DNA of 64,000 bases, taken from NCBI GenBank assembly GCA_014549065.1, contig JACDOX010000230.1:291448-355447 (forward strand), written 5' to 3'. The first letter of the stretch is position 1. Each line of letters starts with the position of its first letter. A program made the translations under genes and the position numbers. The notes beneath the pieces were generated by a model. That model searched no databases and was not told where the DNA came from. It saw only the letters and a list, made by a program, of their open reading frames with translations. The stretch comes from Cardinalis cardinalis. Its lineage: Eukaryota; Chordata; Aves; Passeriformes; Cardinalidae. Shown here piece by piece: positions 1 through 10,800 of the stretch.

Positions 1-1077
1 CACTAGTGCATCACTATTTCTACTTTTGGGGAGAAAAGAACATACGAAACAGATTTTTGAAATTCGGAAGACACACCAANAGCAGACCAGAAACACACTT
101 AGAGAGAGGATAGCCATTCATACATTTCTTAGTTCCCTGTGTGAATTTCACAGAGGATGTTTGTTTCCTAATCAGGACAAAGCTCAGAACCATCAAGAGC
201 AGAGACTGACTGGGCTGCAGCAAGAAATCAGCTTGATCTTCCATTGTTAAGATATTGTGGTAACAGGCATTCTGCAAAATCTCATTTAAAGAAATTGAGG
301 GAAAATAAATGATTACTCTGAGTAGGAATATACTGTATCTCATCCTGCCACTTCCATTTGGCNGGTACTCTCAACAGACCAATCCACAGATTACTTTCTT
401 TAGCAATGTAGCAGAGTTCAATAGGTTATTTAGCATAACTTTTTCTCAGTTATTTTACTTGGGTAAAGATCCTAGCCATCCAATTTTGGCAAAAAAAGGA
501 TCCTTTTTCCTTTAAAAAAAATTAAAATCCATCAGCCCACGTAAAAACACAATTCGTATGATGTAAGTACCAAAACCACAATGCTGAAAATATATCAAAA
601 ACTTTTGACTGCTCAGCTCTATCAAACTCTGTCCCAGAAGAGAGATATTTGGTAAAGAGTCTCCTTGAGGTTACACCAACGTATTTTAATTAAAAATGTA
701 ATGAAATAATGTTCTATCAAATTATGTTGGACTGAAACTTACAGTATGTGCCAATTATAAAAAAGTTAATTGCAATTTCAAAATTAAANCAAAGTATATT
801 GATTTTTATTGACAAAATAACAAATATAGCTGCTTGTTTATGACATTTTATAATTACAATTATAATTAATTTTTATAAAGGAATCAATAGTTTGTTGAAG
901 AATTCTGAAAAATTGAAGCTATCATAGATATTTTGAAATAATAGAAATAAAATTTTAATGACATCAGGTCATGCAAGGAATTTATTATCCCTCAAGAGAG
1001 AAGGACAATTGTAGATACACTAAGAGTTTGCTTTGGAGGATATATTATGGCTTGGTTTTCAAGTAACTTTTTGACTT
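1..1077. other. AT-rich DNA without recognisable gene
   Basis: No exon, RNA gene or known repeat is supported. The longest open frames run to about 100 codons, carry no motif, and overlap on both strands, as expected by chance in AT-rich DNA. Short A/T runs occur near 840-880. The right edge is the 3' end of a minus-strand CR1 element. Confidence 0.7.
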
Positions 1078-3615
1078 TTATCTAGTTCCAACCCCACTAC
1101 CATGGGCAGGGACATCTTCCACCAGACCAGGTTGCTCAAGGTTGGGTACCCACAGCTTCTCTGGGCAATATCTGCTGCTATCTGATCACCCTCAGAGTGA
1201 AGAATTTTGTTTCTAATACCTAATCTAAACCAACCATCTTTTAATTGAGAGCCATCTCGTTCACTACAGGCCCTAGAAAAAGGCCCCTCTCCAGATTTCT
1301 TGTAGGCTCCCTTCAGGTGCTGTAAGGTGCTATATGGTGACTCCAGGCCCTTCTCNTCTCCAGGCTGAACAATCACATCTGTCTCAGCCTTTCCTGGTAG
1401 GAGTGGTACTGTATCCCTGTAATCATCTTCACAGCCCTCCTCTGGACTCACTCCAACAAGTCCATCTCTTTCCTGTGCTGGGGACCCCAGAGCTGGAAGC
1501 AGTGCTCCAGGGGGGATATTACGAGAGCAGTTTAAAAGGATAGAATCACCTCCCTTGACTTGTTGGCTGTGCTCCTTTTGATGCAGCCCAGAATACAGTT
1601 GTCTTTCTGGGTTTTCTGCAAGTGCACATTGCTGGCTCACATTCAGCTTCTAGCCCATCAACACTTTGAGTCCTTCCCTCCAAGGCTGTTCTAAATTCAT
1701 TCTCCATCCAGCTTGATTAGTGATTGGTCTTGCCATGACCCAGGTCAAGAACTTTGCACTTGGCCTTGTTGTACTTCATGAGGCTCACACCACCCCACTT
1801 GTTCAGTCTGTAGTACCTCTGTACCTTCCTTCTAGCTGTTGACATCACCACANAGCTCAGTGTCATCAGTGAATTTGCTAAGCATTCTTTTTATCCCACT
1901 GATCAGATCACTGGCAAANGTGTTGAACAACACTGCTCTGGTTATGTTTCCTTTTTTTTCATATGTGAGAACTTCACCGGACTGTAACAGCTTCTCAAAT
2001 AAAATAGTGACTCAACAGCTTTCTCTTCCAGCTCCCTCAGGACCCATGGATACATCTTATCAGGTCCCATGGAAACATACACCTTCAGGTTTCTTAGATG
2101 GATATTCTACAATAGGCAGTTCTTCATTCTCCCAGTTCCTCCCTTTGCTTTTTGTAGCTCACATGGTGTGTCTGAAGCGCTTGAAGAATTTAGCCAAAAA
2201 ACCCATTGAGTACCTCATCTTTCTTCATATCCTGGGTAACCGTGTCTCTTCTTTCCTTCCAGAGAAGACTTCTTCTCTAGACTTCCTTTAATTCCCAATG
2301 AACTTATAGGAGGCTTTGTTTTTTGGNTTTTTTTCACTCTTTTTGTCACTGTCTAGGTTTAATTCTATCAAGACTTTAGCTTTCCTAACCTTATTCCTGT
2401 CTGCTCAAACAATTTCTTTGTAATCTTACCAGGATATCTGTCCTTGTTTCCATCCTTTATAGGTTTTCTTGTAATGTTAGGGTGTGTCCACATACTCCAT
2501 GGTCAGCCTCACAGGCCTTCTGTAATTTTTATCTGACCTCTTCTCTTGGGATGTATCATTCCTGATGATCCTCAAAAAAGACTCAGATTTCTTGGCCTCC
2601 TCTTTCCTTACAGGGCTTTATCTCTTCAGCTACAAAACACATACTTGATGAGGCCAAAGTCTGCTCTTCTGAAGTCCAGGTTAGGAAGCTTTCTGTGCAC
2701 CCTCCTCACAGCCTTAAGAATCTTGAACTCCACCTTTCCATAGCCACTGCAGTCAAGGTTGGTTTTGAGCTTCACATTCCCCATCAGTCCCTCCTTGCTG
2801 ACAAGGTCTATCACAGCACCTCTCCTACTTGGTTGTTCTATTACTCGGAGAGAGAAGTTATCAACAAGCATTCCAACATCCACATGAATATTTTATGCCC
2901 TGCTGTGGTATCCTGCCAAAAAATAATTGGTGAAGCTGAAGTCATACATGAGGACCAGTGCTTGTAAATGTGAGGCTGCTTCTGCCTGTCTATAGAGGAT
3001 CTCATCTGCTCAGCTTTCTGGTCACGAAGTAGCAGACTCCCCTATAATATCAACAGTTCCTTCCCTCTCTTTAATCCATAAACTCTCAGTCAGCTCCTCA
3101 TCAGTCCTCACGTAGATCTCCCTGAACTCCAGCTGCTCATCGACAATGAAGCTGATAATCCCTGACCATATTTCCTGACTGTCCTTCCTTAAGAGCCTGT
3201 TTTCTTACACTCCAGCACTCCAGCTACAGGAACCATCCCTCCACATCTTCATGATGCCAATAAGATCATAGCCCAGCAGTGTGCACGTGAACTCTTGATT
3301 ATTCCCCATGCTTTTGAGTTTAAAGCACTCTTCATCAGCTTGACAGGCCAGACTGAAGATGCTCTTCCCCTCCTCTTACTGATGGACTCCATCAGCCCCC
3401 AGTAGAACAAGTTTCCCAAAGTGAGTTCCACGGCCTGAGTAGCTGGACCCCTGCCTTGTGGCACCAGTCCCANAAACATCTTTTCATTCTCCAGATTCAG
3501 CTGTCCCTTTCAAGTCTTTTTCTTTCGACCAGGAGGATTGATGAAAATCTACTAGCACTCCAGAGATCCTCACTACCATTCCCAGGGTTCTGTTATTCTT
3601 CTTGATACACCTGGA
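1078..3615 (-). mobile_element. CR1 LINE, 5'-truncated and internally deleted
   Basis: The plus strand reads as the reverse complement of avian CR1. The 3' end lies at about 1078, with the typical 'ccatgggcagggaca' block at 1100-1114. The copy then runs back through the reverse-transcriptase region into the endonuclease region. Recognisable landmarks are the 'gcacattgctggctca' block near 1624, the FADD-type box (read here as FTDD) at 1862-1873, the linker between endonuclease and RT at 2626-2883, and the endonuclease segment at about 2900-3150. Near 1940 the match jumps from just upstream of the FADD box to a point several hundred bases further 5', so most of the RT palm is deleted. The copy stops before the true 5' end near 3615, which is the usual fate of target-primed LINE insertions. 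It has many indels and stops and is clearly immobile. Family assignment is very secure; the subfamily is not resolved. Confidence 0.95.
1092..3150 (-). pseudogene. Decayed CR1 ORF2 (endonuclease / reverse transcriptase)
   Basis: In life this ORF encoded the APE-type endonuclease and reverse transcriptase that nick the target and copy CR1 RNA in the nucleus. Read on the minus strand, an endonuclease remnant comes first (about 3150-2900, around a degraded GVCYRPP-like strand). Next is a well-preserved stretch at 2883-2626 containing 'KEGLMGNVKLK' and 'DFRRADFGL', then the start of the RT. A large deletion at about 1940 removes the central RT blocks, and the FADD box follows as FTDD. The C-terminal part lies at 1640-1092 with 'LKGAYKKSGEGPFSRACS'. 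Reading frame is lost repeatedly between these blocks. There is no intact catalytic centre, so no activity is expected. The domain naming follows known CR1 ORF2; the blocks themselves are visible in the translation. Confidence 0.88.
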
Positions 3616-4665
3616 ATATACCTACTATGCAAGGTGCTATAAAGGGAATTAACACTAGCATAGTCAAAGACAGTAAATTACTGTAGTGCAATTAGACATT
3701 GTAATTATATTGCTGAGTACATTTCTTCTGTGTTTTAGGAGGGATAAAATTCTTCTCCAGAAAATTCTTTCATAATTATATTGTATAAATTTAATTTACA
3801 GTCTTTCTTCCTCTCCTTTAATCCTTTACCCCAAATGTACCTCTTCAGTTAGGATATATATAAATTGTGAACTATGCCTGTAAATTTCAGGTTCTTTAGC
3901 ATTAAAGACACCTTTGTGCTTATCAGTCAGCACCTTTGCTTTAACCCCATGACTCTGTCAGACAGATGTGTGGTAGCACATCTGTCCTGCTGTGGTGTTA
4001 ATCAGATGAGAAGGATCCTGCTGGGAGTTGTCGTAATTACAGAGGGATAGCTCATCTCTCCTTGAACTTTCTCTGTGCCTTCATTTCTCTTAATAGCAAC
4101 AGAGATACTAATAAAAACAAATGTCAATTATGTCAGCTTATAATGTTCTTCTTTTGTGACAAGTTAGTTTAATGGTAACGATCAATGTACAAGAATTCCA
4201 CTGGCAACTTCTCCAGTTTATCTGTTCCCTTCTTTCTTTGATGTAACTACCTTGAGTGTTTTTTTATGATAACACAGAGGTGAAAACAAGTACAAGATTT
4301 TCACGTGTCTTGTTTGTTGATAATCAGAGTTTTCTACTGAGAACTTACTGTGCCTTTTACAAACTCTCCTCTAGTATCTGTACTGTACCACCAGAGAACA
4401 GTTTAGCAGTGAGGTTTTAGAAAGCACAAGTTGGAAACTCAGAGATCCACATTTTGTCTTAGATCTCTACCTAGGTAAAGAAGCTGATGTGATTTGCACA
4501 TCAAGGAGGAAGTGAAATTTTAATCTAGGGTAGGACCAAAATAATGTAAACTATTCGTTCAAGACTTTTCTAACATCTTGCAATTCAACTTTTTACTCTG
4601 ATTCCCTAAGTTAGCATAAATAATTCTCACTTATATCTTATAAATAATCATTTGTGATACAGCTT

Positions 4666-4845
4666 TTAATAATAATATTAGTAATATTATAATAATAATA
4701 TTATATAATAATATATAATAATATATAATATATATAATATGTATAATATATAATATAATAATATATAATAATATTAGTAATATTATAATATTAATAATAA
4801 TATTATAGCTTATTAATAATAATAATAATTAATATTTAGTTGTGT
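4666..4845. repeat. AT-only microsatellite (TAA/TATAA-type)
   Basis: Almost pure A/T built from ATA, TAATA and TATATAA units. A 23-bp block starting 'aataatattagtaatatta' occurs at 4671-4693 and again at 4767-4789, suggesting internal duplication with a period near 96 bp. Many sub-blocks are near-palindromic and could extrude cruciforms or replicate with slippage. Such tracts are typically length-polymorphic. Confidence 0.9.
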
Positions 4846-5275
4846 TTTTCTCTTATTTAATTTAGATTTCCAGACCTTCAGTTCTTACAGAACTAGAAAT
4901 TTTATAATAAAATAATTCAGTTATGTTAATTCTTCTAAATAAATTTAATGACAATATTCCACTCTTTTGTTTCAGAATTACTGTTTAGNAGTACTAAATT
5001 AACCATGTTTATGAGGAACATTTTGAGAATTCAGTTCAAATATCTGAATTAATGGCACCCAAATAATTAACACAAGATCATAAACTTTTAAGTTTATCAC
5101 TCTGCATGTTAATTCTTATAGTGAAAGTGATAATACCTACAAGCAAAGAGGTAAAGCAGTGGATTGTGACCTTTGTTGGCACATGTGAAATATTTGGTAG
5201 AAAGGAATTAACTTTTTTAGAAACAAATATCCAAATAATTTGTTTAGAAACAAATTATTTCACAGCTGTAGCAAA

Positions 5276-5365
5276 ATTAAAAAAAAACCAACAACCAAAC
5301 AAACAAATCCAAAAAACCAAAAAACCCAAAGACAAACCAAAAAACCCCAAAACACAAGGAAAGAA
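5276..5365. repeat. A/C-rich low-complexity tract
   Basis: Irregular runs of A interrupted by CC and CAAA (for example 'aaccaaacaaacaaat'). No clean unit is kept. It could be a decayed poly(A)/CAAA microsatellite. Confidence 0.8.
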
Positions 5366-6763
5366 AATATGAAAGCTTGCAAAACTTATTTTGTGTTATC
5401 ACATTTGGATTTTTCTTAATCAAAACCAATTTCAGTGATCTGATTATTTCATCTGTCTTTTCACTCGCGCATTTAATTTTATCAGTTTATCCGTCAACTC
5501 TGTGTAAATACTTGCCAGGGAAAACACAAATCATATTGAAATGGAAGTCCATTGTAGGCAGTCTGAGTTACCAAGATTGAAATCCAGCTAAGAAATTGTC
5601 ATTAAAAAAGTGTCAAAACTATTACACCTTTCAATTGGAGGCAAATATAATCACAGTACATTCTGGAATGTTTTCAACTATGTAATTATAAATGTAGAAA
5701 CATATTTATATTAAACAACAAATGTGAAAACATGACACACAATATATTCATGCATATAAAAATAAGACATTTATCTTTCCAGAAACTCTAGAATGAAATG
5801 ATCTCAAATTTTATGAGTAATTGCGTTAGGCTCTAGTCATGCCTTGTCATGCGTAAGTCATGATTTTTGAATGATTCCTGAGATCACAGCTNATTGTCCT
5901 CTCAACTTTCAGCTCTCAGAAAGGTTCAGAGTTAGCAAGGCTGCTGAGAACTGTGTGAATGAGGCATACAGACAACCGAATGGATGGAAAGACAGATAGA
6001 TAAGCATAAATTTATGTCCTTATGTAGGGAGATAATATATAAATGATGTTTCTTAACACAAAAAAATGGTAGAAATAGTAGATGGTAGAAATAAGTAATT
6101 ATCTACTTTTTCATTGTAATTAAACAAGTAGATTTTTTAAAATTGCAAATGTAGAAAACAGACACCAACTCAACTTCCAATCAAACAGATTTANATAACA
6201 GGTCCCCTTTCAATCATTTTCTGATTGACTTAAAATTGCAGTCAGCTTCTTTTAATTTTTTTCTCAAATTAAGTAATATTCAACTGCACATCTGAGCTCA
6301 GCCCACAGAAAAGTGTATTTTTTCCATTGGAGAAAACCTGGATACTCCAATCATTAATTGCAACGTCTCACAGGTCATACATGTTTCAAAAAGTCTAAAG
6401 AGTTTGAGACTTAGAGTCACTTACCAAATATCCTTCGAGATCAAATAAGATTGGGCTCCTTAATGACTTGGACACTTTGGAAAATGGAACTTCTTGCAAG
6501 CACAGTGATAGAATTTTTGTGACAACTTTGTCAGGGTCAAATTTCATGCTTAAGGTTTAACCTTCATTATTGCACTTTCATGTCAGCAGGATACTGCTCA
6601 TATAAAAGATATTATATCAGTCTAAAACGAGTATGTTGAATTAAGCATTCAGTCTCCAACTGTGTGCATTTCTTTTTTTGTTCCTTGCTTTTTAACATAG
6701 AATTTATTTGCATACCAATTGAGATAGTCACATCTTCAATCTTAAGTTATTTTCTTCATATTT

Positions 6764-6850
6764 TTGTGCTTTTTATTTTGTTTTTGTTTTTGGTTTGGGG
6801 TTTTGTTTTTCTTTTCTTTGTTTGTTTAGTTTGGTTTTTTTTTCCTTTGA
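6764..6850. repeat. T-rich low-complexity tract with TTTG/TTTGG units
   Basis: Runs of T broken by G, GG and C, one base class short of a polypyrimidine tract. It sits about 80 bp before the LTR boundary at 6932. The hydrophobic Phe/Leu frame read through it is compositional. Confidence 0.8.
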
Positions 6851-6931
6851 TCTTTTTTCCCATGTCTGCCTATTCCATTGGCCCCAAATCCGCAGCTCTC
6901 TAGTGGCAGACTTGACCTAGAAATGGGGAGG

Positions 6932-7846
6932 TTGTGGTAGATTAACCTTGGCTGGAGGCCAGGTACCTAATAAGCCACTCTATCCCTCCTCCTCAACAGG
7001 AGTGGGGGAGAAAAAAATTGACAAAAAGCTCATAGGTTGACACAAGAGCAAGGTGATCATTCATGAATTATTATCATGGGAAAACAGACTTAAATTTTGG
7101 GAAATTAGTTTGATCTGTTACCAAGCAAATCAGANTTAGATAAGTTTCTCAAAGACAAATCTTAAAACATCTGTCCCCCACCTCTGAAATTTTTCCTGAG
7201 TTCAACTTTATTCTCAACTTCTTTACCTACTTTCCATTAGCAGTACAGAGGGATGGGCAATGAGTACTGTGGTCAGTTCAGGCCGTCTCTGCCACTTCAT
7301 CTCATCACTATTTTCCCACGCTCCACTGTAGCGTTCCTCCCATGAGAGATAGTCCTCCCATGAATTTCTCCAACACTGGTCCTTACAACAGGCTAGAGCT
7401 CTTCAAAACTGCTCCAGCATGGGTTCTGTCCACATGGTGAAGTCCTCCAGGACTGGACTGCTCCAGTGTATGCTATCCATGGAATCATCTGTTCTGCCAG
7501 GACCCTGCTCCAGCACAGATTCTCCATGGGATTACAGCTCCCTTCTGGCATATCCACTTGCTTCAGCATGGAGCCCTCCATGGGCTGCAGTGTGAATACC
7601 TGCTTCATCATGGTGTTCTTTGGGCTGAAGGGGCACAGCTGCCTCAGCCTGGTCCTCACCACAGTCTGCAGGGGAATCCCGGACACCTGGAGCTCCTCCT
7701 GCCCTTCTTTCTTTCCTTCTTTCTTATGGTATCTGCATAAGCTATTTTTCTCACATATTCTCACTCCTCTCTGCCAGCAGTAGGTTGTGCAGTAGGTTTT
7801 TTCCTTACCTTAAATATGTTATCACAGAAGTGCTACCACTACTATC
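6932..7846 (-). mobile_element. Avian endogenous retrovirus LTR, old, one end lost
   Basis: Read as reverse complement, the segment follows a well-known avian ERV long terminal repeat. The left edge at 6932 has the TG that becomes the terminal CA of the LTR. Next come the 'gctggaggccaggtac' block, a region that once held the polyadenylation signal (around 7100-7120, no longer AATAAA), and the 'gtggtcagttca' block near 7270. A central array follows with about six copies of a CTGCTCCAGCATGG-like motif at 7366, 7409, 7458, 7505, 7558 and 7600. The match fades at about 7846 after 'gttatcacagaagtgctacc', so the 5' end of the LTR is missing or too diverged. No gag, pol or env sequence adjoins it, so it behaves as a solo or truncated LTR. 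The 123-codon minus-strand frame inside it is incidental. ERVL-type affiliation is from memory and less sure than the LTR call. Confidence 0.85.
7366..7613 (-). repeat. Internal array of about six 42-53-bp imperfect units inside the LTR
   Basis: The motif CTGCTCCAGCATGG and close variants recur at 7366, 7409, 7458, 7505, 7558 and 7600, each followed by a variant of 'tccatggg'. Spacing is 42-53 bp. Such arrays are known in the U3 region of some avian ERV LTRs and vary in copy number; here the units have diverged, so the array is old. Confidence 0.75.
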
Positions 7847-10800
7847 TATTGAGTTTTTATCAAGTATACTTTCATATAAGTCTTAACTGGATAATTTGTA
7901 CTTCACCTTGATCTCAGAGATCCCTTAAAGCAATTTTTTTTGTTGTTGTTGTGCATAGCAAATTAAGAAGNTGCTTCAGTAATCAGAGGGAAAAAACTCT
8001 TTTTTTACTTCTGGAGACTCCAGAGTAAACTGGCCAGTTAAATTTTGAAATGAAGTGTTGAGAAGATGAACAATGCATTCCCCTTAATATAGAAATAAAT
8101 CCAGACAATTTGAAGAACATGATAAGCAGGATGGAATGTGATAAGGCAGACAAAAAAACCTTTGCCTGAAAGGAAATAATAATTTCAAAATATAATTTAG
8201 GAGTTTTTGAACACTGCTGAAGAAGTGAATCATAAGGGAGAAAACTAATGAGTGAACAGTCTTGCCCTAATGCCTTCAGTGAATAGCATAACAAGAAAAA
8301 GCATCAGAGCACTAAAAGCTCCAAGAGTACCTAAAGCCCTACATAACATTGCTTAACCCTTATGAAAGCCCCCTTTGCCTTTGTTTTGTCTGCTCATAGG
8401 AGACATTACGTTGACACGCCCTGCAGCTCTTAATAATGAACTTACCCTTTAGTTGACAGATGACACAATCTTTGATTTCTTTTTGTGCTTTGAAACATTA
8501 TGGTAAGTCAAAGGAGTTATTTACCCTCACTCTGTGGGTTCTTGTGCCCTCTTCCTTAAACATCTAGTGAGTGGAAAAAAATTATTCCTTCTATCTGATT
8601 GATGAGTTGCAGGAATCCTCAACTGGTGTATGACATAACTTGGTTTTATTTGAATGATTAGTATCAGCATTGCCTGACATTATTATAAGACAGTGATGAA
8701 ACTCAATAAGTCTTTTTATCTGAATGGCGGTGAGAGGAGTGATAAGTCTTCAGCTAATATGGAAAGCTGTACTTTTCTAACTTTAATGGAAGATGTATAT
8801 GGTAACTGAAGACCTGGATTTACCATTAAAATAAAACACATTCATAGCATAATCCTGCGCTAAGCCTGGTTTCTGTATTTTGCCAACACATTTTTGGAAA
8901 ACTGAAACCTTATTTTATGGCAAAGCAAGTTTGAAGAAGGTCTTTCCTGGACTAAAACTGAGTTTTGCTAGGATATATGAGGCTGACATACAATAATCTG
9001 CATTGCAGTTTTGGAATCCCTACACTTTTCTCTTACTCACTAAAAAATTAGATGGCTGCCCATTTCCAAGGTTGTGCTTAATTTCAAGGAACAGCAAATG
9101 AATTAATGGAAAAATAATGTAAGAATACATATTCCTCTTCAACCAAATTATCACTTTCATCTCATGAAGAGAAGAATTTTTCTTGCCATCCAGTCTGCTA
9201 CAGAAATATACACTATTCAGACAAAAGATTTATCAATTAATAAAATTCAACATATTCTGAATTGAAGATGTGGCAAATGACAATGTGCTCTGCAATTGCC
9301 CCTATGATTTTGATAATATTAGTAAGAGGATCTAGGCTAAGTTAAGTATCATCACTGTTCTCTTTCTCAGTAAAAAAATGTCTTTCACAGTGCAAATCTT
9401 CTGCAACTCAATTTTTTTTGTTCACATCAGTCAACATTTCCATTATAAAAATGGTTTCATATGATCTTTAGGACTACTATATTTACTTAATTCTCTGAAG
9501 CATTTTCTGGATGAAAATGTTTGCTGGTTTGCTGCTTTCTTTTTTTTTAATTTGCAAATAATAATCAGAGATATCTCATTTTAATTTGCTTTTATATTTC
9601 GGAATGTGAAAAGCAAAAATATATCATTCATTCCCAGGAATTTATTTTTGATTTAACTAATGGACAAGAATTCTGTAAAAGAATTTTGGTCAGTCTCATT
9701 TGGTGGGAAGTATAGTACATGTGGTGATCCAAAGGCAAGATGTGTCCCCCATATCTATACCTAACTCACAAGATAAGAACAAAGAAAGCTCATATTCTAC
9801 AAGTGAGATGATTTTTTTGTAAACAAGCAAGCAAAAAACAAATTTGTGTCTAATGCTATAATCAACAACTATTAAATGCCACAATATTGTTTAAAATGAA
9901 AATTGTTGGAGTTTGACCAACAAAGGGTTTTTTNGACAGTCCAGATGTCCCTGCAACCAACAGTATTTATGTCTATTACTTTCTTTAGAATTAATTCTCT
10001 TCATGGTCCCAGTCAAAGGAAATCTTGAGCATGAGGTAAAATTTGTTATATTACTAATAGATGGTTAAATCATACAGACCTTTAGGAGCTTCATCAGCCA
10101 CAATTAAGACATGAAAATATAGACTTTTAGAGACAAACTTAATTTCTTGCCAAAGATTTTAAGCATTGCACACCTGTGAATCATTTATCTTAAAGACCTN
10201 CTGAATCATCCACTGTGTGAAATTTTGACTGGAGCAGGGAAATACATGTTTAGTACAAAAGAAGGTGATGTTTTACAAAATGTATGCTCAAATGCTACCC
10301 AAGATAATTACACTTGCTTTGATTCTTGCATTCCATCAAGAACATTTTTCTTTTCATAAATTTTTAAAACATTTTTCCTGTTTCAAGCATCAAAGGTCCC
10401 CTGTATTTTTAAACTGGAATGAAGGCACATTCTTTCTCTGTGCTCTTTTCTAATCTTGCATTGTGCTGGTTTCAATAAGCTTGTAACACATATTTTCAGG
10501 TACTGGGGGAAAATCAAAAGGCTTGCATGTTCATATATATAGATATATAATTAAAGATGAGAGGACAGGTAGTAAAATCCTTGTAATTTTAAACTGTATG
10601 AGATGATTCATATAATTAGATGTTGTTATTACACTAAGTACCAAGAGTGTAGAATTATTATAAATTATTATTTATCTGTGACTAGAACAGGCTGAAATAT
10701 TTTGCAATAAACATAAATAATGCTTCTATGAAAATCAAGAAGCACAGCTCTTGGAAAATCTTTCCAGTAAGGTAAATTTTATAATGTGTTTCCATAATGG

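Larger units (their letters stand above)
3616..6931. other. Single-copy AT-rich DNA with low-complexity tracts
   Basis: No gene is supported. It holds an AT-rich microsatellite (4666-4845), an A/C-rich tract (5276-5365) and a T/G-rich tract (6664-6850), listed separately. The open frames at 5106-5372 and 6664-6903 are products of these low-complexity tracts (Lys/Pro/Gln-rich and Phe/Leu-rich respectively), not genes. Confidence 0.7.

Noticed and set aside
1839..2291. 150-codon plus-strand frame
   Set aside because: Antisense shadow of CR1 ORF2, spanning its deletion junction.
5106..5372. 88-codon frame with a Lys/Gln/Pro-rich tail
   Set aside because: The tail is the A/C-rich tract; no motif in the remainder.
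6664..6903. Hydrophobic 79-codon frame resembling membrane segments
   Set aside because: Produced by a T-rich low-complexity tract (Phe/Leu/Val only).
7393..7783. Frames of 123 and 105 codons on opposite strands
   Set aside because: Both lie wholly inside the recognised LTR and read through its repeat array; no retroviral or host domain.
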